From positions 62,001-126,000 of the forward strand of contig CAVZTF010000001.1 in assembly GCA_963778185.1 (NCBI GenBank): 64,000 nucleotides of DNA. Direction: 5' to 3'. Positions 57,501 to 64,000 of this stretch are shown piece after piece; within the stretch, counting starts at the first letter, position 1; the number at the start of each line of letters is the position of its first letter. A program made the position numbers and the translations under genes. A model generated the notes under the pieces. The model saw nothing but the letters and a program-made list of their open reading frames with translations, ran no database searches and was not told the origin of the DNA. This DNA comes from RPQJ01 sp963778185 (GTDB lineage: Bacteria > Pseudomonadota > Gammaproteobacteria > Steroidobacterales > Steroidobacteraceae).

Positions 57501-58734
57501 AAGCGGCATCGCGACGAGCGGCGACACTCTCGAGGCGCTGGCGGCCGCGGTGCAGAGCGGCAATACGGCCGCGATTCCGGCGATCAACGCCGCACTGCTG
57601 GCCGCGCGGAATGCCGTCAACCTGGACGAGCTGCGGCGCAGCACGCCCGTCACGCCGGATACCGGCTTCCTGCCGACGCTCAGTCAGCTGACGGCCGCGG
57701 GCTTTCCGCAAACCGCGGCGGACGCGACGTTCACGACACTAGTCACGCAGATCAACAACAAGCTGAACGAGATCATCACCTTCTACAACACCTTGAATCC
57801 GGCCTCCGCGACGGACGACGAGGCGAGGCTGAACCAGCTGAATACCGAGTTGACCGCATTGCAGACGCAGCTGGCGGCGCTGAACGTTACTGCCCACGGC
57901 ATCGTGCGGAACGCCCCGGCGCTGAACAACATGCTGGCGAATACGTTCCCGCGATATCTGCATGCCGTGGTCAATCGGACCAACGCGGTCCTGGTGGCAC
58001 AGGGACTGGTGTCGAACGCGCCGACGACCGACGGGTTCTACGAGCGGCTCAGCCAGCCGGGTGAAGTGCGTTTCGCCGGACTGCATGGCACCGCCGCGTT
58101 CTACGAGCAGGGCCAGCCGGCATTCTTCGGCCTGGTCGGCCTCGTCGGTGGTTCGAGCCTGCAGATGAATCTCGTGAACCGGATCTACGGACCCCTCATG
58201 GCCGAGGTGTCGCGGTGGATGGTGTTGCTCGTCATCGACAACATCCTGACGGACTACGCGAACTTCGCGAACATGGTCGGCATCCGCACGGGGGGCTCGC
58301 TGTCGTTCCATGCGTACAACCTGCCAGGCAGCGACATCGAGATGATCGGCGCCGCGGACACCCCGCTGCGCAACGACGTCTACCTGGTCGGGCCGGCCGG
58401 CCTGCTCGCGGCGCAGGAACTCATCGAGAGCTTCAATCCCGCGAACATCGAGAGCCTGCAGGACGTCTACGACTTCCTCCAGGGCATCAAGGAAGCCGCC
58501 GAGGGCGCCGTGACCGCGGTGCAGGAGGCGAACCAGTTGCCTGATTCGGTCGAGAACGGATGCCTGCTCGACATTTTCGACGAGTTCTCGGGGTGCAAGT
58601 CGCTGATCTACAACTCGGGGTTCAGCTCGGTGAGACAGCCGGGAGGCCTCGCGATCCACCCGGTGCTGGTCATATCGAACAATCTCGATACCGGCGCCTG
58701 GGCCTCGTTCCTGGCCAACTTCACCGGCGGCTGA
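54553..58734 (+). CDS. Large secreted protein with eleven near-identical PASTA repeats
   Basis: GTG start at 54553 with GGGGAG 6 nt upstream; 1393 residues. Order: signal peptide (residues 1-30); an about 95-residue beta-rich domain (VTGLTLVSKVRSGRTTMDYT); eleven PASTA repeats of exactly 68 residues (128-875; NVVGLSQAAASTAITNAGLV and PAGNVISQNPAGGAQANVGS); an Ig-like domain (about 876-975); and a helical C-terminal domain of about 420 residues of no family I recognise. Two cysteines (CLLDIFDEFSGC) near the C-terminus are the only ones I see and may form a disulfide. There is no kinase domain, anchor, LPXTG or PEP-CTERM signal. PASTA domains normally bind muropeptides in Ser/Thr kinases and PBPs, so a cell-wall or matrix-binding role is possible. 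It is probably co-transcribed with the preceding PEP-CTERM gene. Confidence 0.9.
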   Translation: MKARFLWSAVAYLVLFAVALPASSPAAWADATVTGLTLVSKVRSGRTTMDYTYRIRVQNGQPALAAAVATVASSTPATVILDDSVSLGDLAASSTRTSVDTFTLRQDRRVAFSRANLSWTVVGTAIIAVPNVVGLSQAAATTAITNAGLVVGTVTQQSSANVPAGNVISQNPAGGAQANVGSAVNLVISSGPAQVAVPNVVGLSQAAASTAITNAGLVVGTVTQQSSANVPAGNVISQNPAGGAQANVGSAVNLVVSSGPAQVAVPNVVGLSQAAASTAITNAGLVVGTVTQQSSANVPAGNVISQNPAGGAQANVGSAVNLVISSGPAQVAVPNVVGLSQAAASTAITNAGLVVGTVTQQSSVNVPAGNVISQNPAGGAQANVGSAVNLVISSGPAQVAVPNVVGLSQAAATTAITNAGLVVGTVTQQSSANVPAGNVISQNPAGGAQANVGSAVNLVVSSGPAQVAVPNVVGLSQAAASTAITNAGLVVGTVTQQSSVNVPAGNVISQNPAGGVQANVGSAVNLVISSGPAQVAVPNVVGLSQAAASTAITNAGLVVGTVTQQSSANVPAGNVISQNPAGGVQANVGSAVNLVISSGPAQVAVPNVVGLSQAAASTAITNAGLVVGTVTQQSSVNVPAGNVISQNPAGGAQANVGSAVNLVISSGPAQVAVPNVVGLSQAAATTAITNAGLVVGTVTQQSSANVPAGNVISQNPAGGAQANVGSAVNLVVSSGPAQVAVPNVVGLSQAAASTAITNAGLVVGTVTQQSSANVPAGNVISQNPAGGAQANVGSAVNLVISSGPAQVAVPNVVGLSQAAASTAITNAGLVVGTVTQQSSVNVPAGNVISQNPVGGTQANLGSAVNLVVSSGPSSNAATLALDLSQFVIDAGGTITITAVVLDNGGGVVVPAPGVTFEILFNPDQTSGVIPGINGLQIVTDATTRGSYQLRGTVNGTAVTATLRFAVVQNATQSPNIAKYATLASGIATSGDTLEALAAAVQSGNTAAIPAINAALLAARNAVNLDELRRSTPVTPDTGFLPTLSQLTAAGFPQTAADATFTTLVTQINNKLNEIITFYNTLNPASATDDEARLNQLNTELTALQTQLAALNVTAHGIVRNAPALNNMLANTFPRYLHAVVNRTNAVLVAQGLVSNAPTTDGFYERLSQPGEVRFAGLHGTAAFYEQGQPAFFGLVGLVGGSSLQMNLVNRIYGPLMAEVSRWMVLLVIDNILTDYANFANMVGIRTGGSLSFHAYNLPGSDIEMIGAADTPLRNDVYLVGPAGLLAAQELIESFNPANIESLQDVYDFLQGIKEAAEGAVTAVQEANQLPDSVENGCLLDIFDEFSGCKSLIYNSGFSSVRQPGGLAIHPVLVISNNLDTGAWASFLANFTGG
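54934..57177 (+). repeat. Eleven tandem 204-bp PASTA-coding repeats
   Basis: The period is exactly 204 bp (68 codons), with units starting at 54934, 55138, 55342, 55546, 55750, 55954, 56158, 56362, 56566, 56770 and 56974. Protein differences are confined to a few sites (AAAS/AAAT, SAN/SVN, GGAQ/GGVQ, VISS/VVSS), and only the last unit diverges (VGGTQANLGS). Units 4-5 and 8-9 carry the same variant pair, pointing to duplication of blocks larger than one unit. Confidence 0.95.
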
Positions 58735-58744
58735 CGCCGATGAC

Positions 58745-58769
58745 GGGGCCGGCGTCGAACGCCGGCCCC
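58745..58769. terminator. Bidirectional hairpin between PASTA and protease genes
   Basis: A perfect 10-bp GC stem (58745-58754 with 58760-58769, 5-nt loop) lies between two convergent genes. No U tract follows on either strand, so it is a weak or factor-assisted terminator. Confidence 0.5.
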
Positions 58770-58773
58770 TGGG

Positions 58774-59442
58774 TCACCGCGACTTCACGTCGACGCCGCC
58801 GCGCGCGAGGAAGACTTGCAGCCGGCTGGACGGTACCGCGAAACCGATTCCAGCGCCGCCGGGAATCGCCGCTGTCGCCATCCCGATCACACGCCCGTCA
58901 CGATTGAACACCGGCCCGCCCGAGTTGCCCGGGTTGATGGCGGCATCGAGCTGGATCAGTTCCTTCAGCGCGTTCGGCCGTTGCAGTGCGCCGGGTGCGC
59001 TGCCGACGATTCCGGCCGCGGCCGTTATGCCGGAACCGAACGGGTTGCCGAGCACGACGACCCATTCCCCGACGACGACCGTGGGATCGAACTCGACGAA
59101 CGGGCGGTTCCGCAGCTCGTCGACCGACAACAGGGCTAGATCCTGTTCCTCGTCGATCACCACGAGCCTGGCTGCGTGATCGCGCTCACCCGCGCGAACA
59201 CGACAGGATTCCCCAGCCGCGCGCACGACATGCGCAGCCGTCAGGACATGGCCCTCGACATCGACGAGGAACCCGGTGCCAAGGCTGCCCTGCGGTCCTG
59301 AGACGGAAACGACGGTTGGCGAGGCGCGCTCGATGACCGCGACGAAGGGCGACCGTGCATCCGGTTCGAAGGATTTCGTGGCCGTGCAGCCACCGAGACA
59401 GCCGACCAATGCCAACATGAACCAAGCAGGGTTGCTGAACAC
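58774..59442 (-). CDS. Trypsin-like serine protease lipoprotein
   Basis: This is an S1C-like protease without a PDZ domain, about 222 residues from GTG 59442. The N-terminus VFSNPAWFMLALVGCLGGCT ends in a lipobox, so it is probably a lipoprotein. The catalytic triad is His in TAAHVV, Asp in EEQDLALL, and Ser in AAINPGNSGGPVFNRDG. GTGFLVDVEGHVLTAAH and VGEWVVVLGNPFGSGITAA are DegP-like. An ATG at 59418 is an alternative start. It is convergent with the PASTA gene and could act on envelope proteins. Confidence 0.9.
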   Translation of the reverse strand: MFSNPAWFMLALVGCLGGCTATKSFEPDARSPFVAVIERASPTVVSVSGPQGSLGTGFLVDVEGHVLTAAHVVRAAGESCRVRAGERDHAARLVVIDEEQDLALLSVDELRNRPFVEFDPTVVVGEWVVVLGNPFGSGITAAAGIVGSAPGALQRPNALKELIQLDAAINPGNSGGPVFNRDGRVIGMATAAIPGGAGIGFAVPSSRLQVFLARGGVDVKSR

Positions 59443-59548
59443 GCGCTGTCCGTCCCTTGGAGGCTGGAGGCCGCAGTCTGCCACGGCCGGCGTCGGCAGG
59501 GGCCTGGCCGTTGACTTACACTTGCAGAGGCTTTCGCTGGGCAGCGCG

Positions 59549-59635
59549 GCCCCGGTGGCGGAACTGGTAGACGCTACGGACTTAAAATCCGTTCTCCGCA
59601 AGGAGGTACAGGTTCGACTCCTGTCCGGGGCACCA
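59549..59635 (+). tRNA. tRNA-Leu (TAA)
   Basis: An 87-nt class II tRNA with acceptor GCCCCGG/CCGGGGC, long variable arm (TCTCCGCAAGGAGGT), anticodon stem ACGGA/TCCGT with anticodon TAA, T-arm GGTTCGACTCC and encoded CCA. Confidence 0.97.
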
Positions 59636-59644
59636 GCGCTCGAC

Positions 59645-59779
59645 TCAATGCAACCTGCGTAGCAGCTGGCTCACGTCCGAGTTGAGCAGCAGCCATGCGC
59701 GATGTGTCACGGCCGCCACGAGATACAGGATCAACGAGCTCGTGAGCAGCCGGTTTGCGGAGTGACGGAGCGCATTCAT
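59645..59779 (-). CDS. Possible small membrane protein of 44 residues
   Basis: ATG at 59779 with AGGGG about 10 nt upstream. The product MNALRHSANRLLTSSLILYL continues VAAVTHRAWLLLN and has one clear membrane-spanning stretch. It has no recognisable relatives. It lies antisense just after tRNA-Leu. The gap to the next gene (59898) is otherwise empty. Confidence 0.35.
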   Translation of the reverse strand: MNALRHSANRLLTSSLILYLVAAVTHRAWLLLNSDVSQLLRRLH

Positions 59780-59897
59780 GGGCTCGATCCCCTGTCTTCT
59801 TGTTATGGCCGGGATCGAGACTAGCGCCGTGCACACGCATTGTGTGACGGTGTTCACATAAGCGAAGGGAATCGCCGCGCACGCCGGCGTGCGAGGA

Positions 59898-60656
59898 TCA
59901 GGTTTCGGCGGCGCGAGTGTCGAGGGCGATGCCGGCGATCTCGTAACCCCGCCGGAAGTCCTGGACGTGCCGCGTCATCCAGGATTCCGCCTCGGCGGCA
60001 TCCTGCTTACGCAGTGCCTCGACGATGCAGCGCTGGGCGACCAGGATGCGCGAGCGCCCCTGCGGCACCCGGTCGATCATGCGGCGCAGGGAAGGGGCGA
60101 GGAGTCGCGTGACGGGCTGCATGGCGAGCATCAGCACGCGATTACCGCTGGCGGCGGCCAATGTGCCGAAGAATTCCACGACACCCGCGACGGCTCCCTC
60201 GGAGCCACGCGCGACCTCGACCGCCCCGATGCATTCCTCGAGGCGCGCGAGATCTTCGGCGCGGCCACGCGCCGCGGCGATCGCGGCCGTGCGTGGCGCG
60301 ACCGCGAGCATGGCTTCCCACAACTCGATGAACGTGACGTCGTCGAGCGCCAGCGCGCGGCTCACGCGCGACGCGGTCTCGGCATGCCCGGGACGCGTGA
60401 CGCGCAGGCGCTTGCTGCCGCTCGAGCGCCCGACGAGCCCGGCCGACTCGAGCCTGCGAACGGCTTCCCGGACGGTGGAGCGGTTCACGTCGAATTGCCG
60501 CGCAAGCTCGGTTTCGGTCGGCAGCAGGTCGCCGGTCTTCAGCGAACGCTTGAGGATCTTCTGCTCGATGGCGGCGGCGACGCGCCCGTAGGCCGGCTGC
60601 GGCACCAGCGGCTCGAACAGGGTGTCCTTGGAGGGGAGGCGGGTCGTGCGCGGCAT
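59898..60656 (-). CDS. FadR-subfamily GntR transcriptional regulator
   Basis: This acyl-CoA- or acid-responsive repressor has an N-terminal winged helix (LLPTETELARQFDVNRSTVR, EAVRRLESAGLVGRSSGSKR) and a C-terminal FCD helical domain (residues about 100-240). Start 60656 gives 252 residues; ATG 60668 and TTG 60683 are alternatives that would run into the operator. It is divergent from the leucine-degradation operon; a TNGTNNNACNA operator lies between them. It probably controls that operon and itself. Confidence 0.9.
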   Translation of the reverse strand: MPRTTRLPSKDTLFEPLVPQPAYGRVAAAIEQKILKRSLKTGDLLPTETELARQFDVNRSTVREAVRRLESAGLVGRSSGSKRLRVTRPGHAETASRVSRALALDDVTFIELWEAMLAVAPRTAAIAAARGRAEDLARLEECIGAVEVARGSEGAVAGVVEFFGTLAAASGNRVLMLAMQPVTRLLAPSLRRMIDRVPQGRSRILVAQRCIVEALRKQDAAEAESWMTRHVQDFRRGYEIAGIALDTRAAET

Positions 60657-60672
60657 TTGACGTACCATCCGA

Positions 60673-60683
60673 TTGTCGGACAA
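60673..60683. promoter_or_regulatory. FadR-type operator
   Basis: TTGTCGGACAA is a near-perfect palindrome matching the FadR-subfamily GntR consensus TNGTNNNACNA. It overlaps the promoter region (TTGACG at 60657 and TATACC near 60684) between the regulator and the acyl-CoA dehydrogenase gene. Confidence 0.7.
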
Positions 60684-60727
60684 TATACCGCACGCTGTCC
60701 GGATGGCAAGCCGGCAAGGAGACGACC

Positions 60728-61885
60728 GTGCTCGAGTTCGATTTCGGCCTGGGTGAAGACATCGACCTGCTGCGGGAAACGGTGAGGTCCTTTGCGGAGA
60801 GCGAGATCGCGCCGCGCGCCGAGGAGATCGATCGCAGCAACCAGTTCCCGCGCGACCTGTGGCCGAAGCTCGGCGAGCTCGGCCTGCTCGGCCTCACCGT
60901 CGGGCCGGAGTGGGGCGGCTCCGGGCTGGGCTATCTCGCGCACGTCGTGGCGATGGAGGAGATCAGCCGCGCGTCGGGTTCCGTCGGCCTCTCCTACGGC
61001 GCGCACTCCAACCTGTGCGTCAACCAGCTGCACCGCTGGGGCTCGCAGGAACAGAAGGATCGCTACCTGCCGAAACTGGTGAATGGCGAACACCTGGGCG
61101 CGCTCGCGATGAGCGAGCCGGGCGCGGGCTCGGACGTGATGAGCATGCGCCTGCGCGCGGACCGCCGCGGCGACCGCTGGATGCTGAACGGCAACAAGAT
61201 GTGGATCACGAACGGTCCCACGGCCGACGTGCTCGTGGTCTATGCGAAGGTGGATGCGGCTGCCGGAACGCCGGGCGTCACTGCCTTCATCATCGAAAAG
61301 GGCTGCAAGGGCTTTTCCACGGCGCAGAAGCTCGACAAGCTCGGCATGCGCGGCTCCGACACCTGCGAGCTCGTGTTCGCGGACTGCGAAGTACCCGTCG
61401 AGAACGTGATGGGCCCGGTCGGCGGCGGCGCGAAGGTGCTCATGAGCGGGCTCGACTACGAGCGGGTGGTGCTGTCGGGCGGGCCGCTCGGCCTGATGCG
61501 CGCGAGCCTCGACCTCGTGGTCCCCTACGTGCACGAGCGCAAGCAGTTCGGCCAGCCGATCGGCACCTTCCAGCTGATGCAGGGCAAGCTCGCCGACATG
61601 TACACGGCGACGAGTTCCTGCCGGGCCTACGTCTATGCAGTGGCAAGGGCGTGCGACCGCGGCCAGACCACGCGCATGGACGCCGCGGGCTGCATCCTGC
61701 TTGCCTCCGAGCAGGCGACCCGCGTGGCGCTCGAGGCGATCCAGGCCCTTGGCGGCAACGGCTACATCAACGACTTCCCGGCGGGCCGCATCCTGCGCGA
61801 CGCGAAGCTCTACGAGATCGGGGCCGGCACCAGCGAAATCCGGCGCATGCTCATCGGCCGCGAGATCTTCGCGGCCACTGCGTGA
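60728..61885 (+). CDS. liuA: Isovaleryl-CoA dehydrogenase-type acyl-CoA dehydrogenase
   Basis: This enzyme oxidises isovaleryl-CoA to 3-methylcrotonyl-CoA in leucine breakdown. It starts with GTG at 60728 (AAGGAG upstream) and has 385 residues. SGLDYERVVLSGGPLGLM holds the catalytic Glu in the position specific to isovaleryl-CoA dehydrogenases. The usual C-terminal Glu is replaced (EIGAGTSEIRRML has Gly), as expected for that subfamily. FAD-binding GGNGYINDFPAGRILRDAKL is intact. Confidence 0.92.
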   Translation: MLEFDFGLGEDIDLLRETVRSFAESEIAPRAEEIDRSNQFPRDLWPKLGELGLLGLTVGPEWGGSGLGYLAHVVAMEEISRASGSVGLSYGAHSNLCVNQLHRWGSQEQKDRYLPKLVNGEHLGALAMSEPGAGSDVMSMRLRADRRGDRWMLNGNKMWITNGPTADVLVVYAKVDAAAGTPGVTAFIIEKGCKGFSTAQKLDKLGMRGSDTCELVFADCEVPVENVMGPVGGGAKVLMSGLDYERVVLSGGPLGLMRASLDLVVPYVHERKQFGQPIGTFQLMQGKLADMYTATSSCRAYVYAVARACDRGQTTRMDAAGCILLASEQATRVALEAIQALGGNGYINDFPAGRILRDAKLYEIGAGTSEIRRMLIGREIFAATA

Positions 61886-61895
61886 GGGCGCGACC

Positions 61896-62357
61896 ATGGC
61901 CATGGGCGGTCTTTTCTACGAGGAATTCACCGTAGGGATGCGCTTCGAGCACGTGCTGCGGCGGACGGTGACCGAGGCCGACAACCTCATCTTCAGTGCG
62001 CTGACGCACAACCCGGCGGCGTTGCACCTCGACGAGGAGTACATGAAGGGCACGGAGTTCGGCAGCCGAATCGTGAACAGCTGCTTCACGCTGAGCCTGA
62101 TGGTCGGCGTCTCGGTGGCCGACACGACCCTCGGTACGACGGTCGCCAACCTCGGTTGGGACGAGGTGCGCTTCCCGAAGCCGGTGTACCCGGGCGACAC
62201 GCTGCGCACCGAGACCATCGTGCACGACATGCGCGAAAGCCGCTCCCGGCCCGACGCCGGCATCGTCGTGTTCGTGCACCGCTGTTTCAACCAGCGCAAT
62301 GAGGAAGTGGCCGTGTGCAAGCGAACCGCGCTCATGAAGCGCAAGGCGGTGGGCTGA
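61896..62357 (+). CDS. MaoC-family enoyl-CoA hydratase-like protein
   Basis: This is a hotdog-fold dehydratase/hydratase of 153 residues. LIFSALTHNPAALHLDEEYM carries the hydratase-2 type catalytic Asp/His region (usually D-x4-H; here N-P-A-A-L-H). FGSRIVNSCFTLSLMVGVSV and PVYPGDTLRTETIV follow. Within a leucine operon it could hydrate methylglutaconyl-CoA or a related enoyl-CoA; the same pair with a CitE-like lyase also occurs in itaconate degradation. It overlaps the next gene at TGATG. Confidence 0.88.
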   Translation: MAMGGLFYEEFTVGMRFEHVLRRTVTEADNLIFSALTHNPAALHLDEEYMKGTEFGSRIVNSCFTLSLMVGVSVADTTLGTTVANLGWDEVRFPKPVYPGDTLRTETIVHDMRESRSRPDAGIVVFVHRCFNQRNEEVAVCKRTALMKRKAVG

Positions 62358-63220
62358 TGCGCTCGATGCTGTTCGTGCCGGGCGACCGCCCGGAGCGTTT
62401 CGCCAAGGCCGCGGCGAGCGGCGCCGACGCCGTCATCCTCGACCTCGAGGACGCGGTGACGCCCGGGAGGCGGCCGCAGGCGAGACGCGAGATCGCGTCC
62501 TGCCTCGCCGGCGCGGGGCGCGGCGTGCCGGTGTGGGTTCGCATCAACCCGGTCGATACCGATGACGCGTTGCTGGACCTCGCGGCCATCATCGACGGAC
62601 GGCCCGACGGCATCCTGCTGCCCAAGGCGCGCGACGGCGCCGACGTGCACCGGGCGAGCCACTGGCTCGAGGCCCACGAGGTGCGCTGCGGATTCGCGCG
62701 GGACAGCGTGAAGCTCCTGCCGCTCATCACCGAAAGCGCCGGCGCCCTGCTCAAGGCCGCGAGCTTTGCGGACCTGCCGGCGCGAGTCGCGGGACTCACC
62801 TGGGGCGCGGAGGACCTTGCCGCGGACCTCGGCGCCGCCGGCAACAAGTCGCCCGACGGCGCGTACGAGTTCACTTATGAGCTCGCCCGCTCGATGTGCC
62901 TGCTTGCCGCTGCCGCCGCGGGCGTACCGGCCATCGACACGATCGACACCGAGTTCAAGGACGCGGCCGCGATCGAGAGGCGTGCGCGCGCGTCGCGCCG
63001 GCAGGGCTTTGCAGGGAAACTTGCGATTCATCCGGCGCAAGTGGCGCCGATCCACGCGGCATTCAGCCCGTCGGAGGACGAGGTGAGCTGGGCGGAGCGG
63101 GTGCTCGCGGCTTTCCGGGCCTCGCCAGGCACGGGCGCCGTCTCGTTCGAGGGCGGCATGCTCGACAGGCCGCACCTGCGCCAGGCCGAGCGCATCCTGG
63201 CCGCGGCGCGCGGCCGCTGA
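62357..63220 (+). CDS. CitE-like acyl-CoA lyase (HpcH/HpaI family)
   Basis: This 287-residue TIM-barrel protein starts MRSMLFVPGDRPERFAKAAA, and DAVILDLEDAVTPGRRPQAR is the CitE signature with the Mg-binding Glu and Asp. LTWGAEDLAADLGAAGNKSP and GFAGKLAIHPAQVAPIHAAF are typical of CoA-ester lyases such as (S)-citramalyl-CoA lyase and L-malyl-CoA lyase. Its operon position suggests a role in leucine, itaconate or methylglutaconate CoA metabolism, but the substrate cannot be read from the sequence. Confidence 0.9.
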   Translation: MRSMLFVPGDRPERFAKAAASGADAVILDLEDAVTPGRRPQARREIASCLAGAGRGVPVWVRINPVDTDDALLDLAAIIDGRPDGILLPKARDGADVHRASHWLEAHEVRCGFARDSVKLLPLITESAGALLKAASFADLPARVAGLTWGAEDLAADLGAAGNKSPDGAYEFTYELARSMCLLAAAAAGVPAIDTIDTEFKDAAAIERRARASRRQGFAGKLAIHPAQVAPIHAAFSPSEDEVSWAERVLAAFRASPGTGAVSFEGGMLDRPHLRQAERILAAARGR

Positions 63221-63242
63221 GCCCGCGCGGGAGGCAGCCGAC

Positions 63243-64000
63243 GTGAGCGTCATTGAAAGCCGGATCAATCGTTCGTCCGCCGAGTTCACGGCCAATGCGG
63301 AGGCCAATCGCGGCCTCGCGGCGGGCCTGAGGGAACTGGCGGCCAGGGTCGCCGAGGGCGGCTCGGCCGCCGCCCGCAGGCAGCACGAGGGGCGCGGCAA
63401 GATGTTCGTGCGCGATCGCATCGATCGCCTGCTGGATCCGGGTTCGCCGTTCCTGGAAGTGGGCCAGCTCGCGGCCCACGGCATGTACGACGACTGGATC
63501 CCGTCCGCAGGGCTGGTCGCCGGCATCGGCCGCGTGGCCGGCCTCGAATGCATGATCGTCGGCAACGACGCGACCGTGAAGGGCGGCACCTATTACCCGC
63601 TCACGGTCAAGAAGCACCTGCGCGCCCAGGACATTGCGCTCGAGAATCGCCTGCCGTGCGTGTATCTGGTGGACTCCGGCGGTGCGTTCCTGCCGCGCCA
63701 GGACGACGTCTTTCCGGATCGCGAGCACTTCGGGCGCATCTTCTACAACCAGGCGCAGCTGTCGGCGCGCGGCATTCCGCAGCTCGCGGTGGTGATGGGC
63801 TCGTGCACGGCCGGCGGCGCCTACGTGCCGGCCATGTGCGACGAATCCATCATCGTCCGCGAGCAGGGCACGATCTTCCTCGGCGGCCCGCCACTCGTGC
63901 AGGCGGCGACGGGCGAACGCGTGGACGCCGAGACACTGGGGGGCGGCGACGTCCACGCCCGGCAATCGGGCGTCGTGGATCACCTCGCCGACAACGACGC
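63243..64000 (+). CDS. liuB: 3-methylcrotonyl-CoA carboxylase beta subunit, N-terminal part
   Basis: This is the carboxyltransferase subunit that carboxylates 3-methylcrotonyl-CoA in leucine degradation. It starts with GTG at 63243 and runs off the end, so only about 252 residues are present. I translated it by hand: VSVIESRINRSSAEFTANAE, RGKMFVRDRIDRLLDPGSPF, VVMGSCTAGGAYVPAMCDES and GTIFLGGPPLVQAATGERVD are typical of the MCC-beta family. It lies 22 nt after the CitE-like gene and confirms the Liu pathway. Confidence 0.93.
   Translation, partial: MSVIESRINRSSAEFTANAEANRGLAAGLRELAARVAEGGSAAARRQHEGRGKMFVRDRIDRLLDPGSPFLEVGQLAAHGMYDDWIPSAGLVAGIGRVAGLECMIVGNDATVKGGTYYPLTVKKHLRAQDIALENRLPCVYLVDSGGAFLPRQDDVFPDREHFGRIFYNQAQLSARGIPQLAVVMGSCTAGGAYVPAMCDESIIVREQGTIFLGGPPLVQAATGERVDAETLGGGDVHARQSGVVDHLADND

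Noticed and set aside
54702..57711. Long open frames of more than 800 codons on the minus strand across the PASTA array
   Set aside because: The 204-bp period is a multiple of three, so any stop-free antisense frame in one unit is copied eleven times. The products are low-complexity, start without a binding site and match nothing.
59549..59700. Integration site at tRNA-Leu
   Set aside because: There is no integrase, no direct repeat of the tRNA 3' end and no phage-like gene nearby.

Overview
The window is a GC-rich chromosomal segment with bacterial gene density and operon layout. A TonB-ExbB-ExbD system, MsrPQ, RluE, UdgB, Rnk, PEP-CTERM and Liu-type genes point to a Gammaproteobacterium. 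A Steroidobacter-, Nevskia- or Xanthomonad-like lineage would fit, but that is inference. There is no prophage, integrase, insertion sequence or CRISPR array. Most of the window is core metabolism.

Layout. 1-6670, minus strand: start of a molybdate-binding protein, a candidate structured RNA ending in an intrinsic terminator, then the ilvC-leuA-leuC-leuD-leuB operon behind a leucine-rich leader peptide and an attenuator. 6671-11094: an M17 aminopeptidase, an MFS transporter and ilvD. 11118-16266: tonB-exbB-exbD-exbD and two convergent TPR paralogues, one frameshifted. 16452-21786: FabH-like synthase, EamA transporter, MsrPQ, a YeiH-type exporter and a sirtuin. 21819-28841, minus strand: acnA (two compensating 1-nt shifts), mnmA, a pair of inverted structured repeats, nudJ, a PLD-like protein, a GNAT and purB. 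28926-35650: fumC, nudL, mazG, hrpA. 35677-41485: slipin/NfeD pair, a secreted metallo-beta-lactamase-fold protein, and a lysine-catabolic pair. 41589-47303: class II DAHP synthase, a lipoprotein, rluE, and the glyoxylate shunt aceB-aceA (aceA frameshifted). 47387-53750: crcB, DUF190, udgB, uvrC, pgsA, tRNA-Gly, tRNA-Cys, rnk, a small protein, EamA and a ferredoxin. 53974-58734: a PEP-CTERM protein followed by a 1393-residue secreted protein with eleven near-identical PASTA repeats. 58774-64000: a trypsin-like lipoprotein, tRNA-Leu, then a FadR-type regulator divergent from a leucine-degradation operon that runs off the window.

How it fits together. Leucine biosynthesis, apparently under attenuation control, lies at one end and leucine catabolism, with its own regulator and a visible FadR-type operator, at the other. 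Catabolic acetyl-CoA would feed AcnA, FumC and the AceA/AceB glyoxylate shunt. The most unusual items are the PASTA array protein, the two inverted repeats with private stems and a shared 54-nt core, the leu attenuator, the candidate RNA upstream of modA, and a set of -10 hexamers lying only 6-7 nt before start codons. Four single-nucleotide frameshifts in three otherwise intact genes look more like sequence errors than real gene decay.
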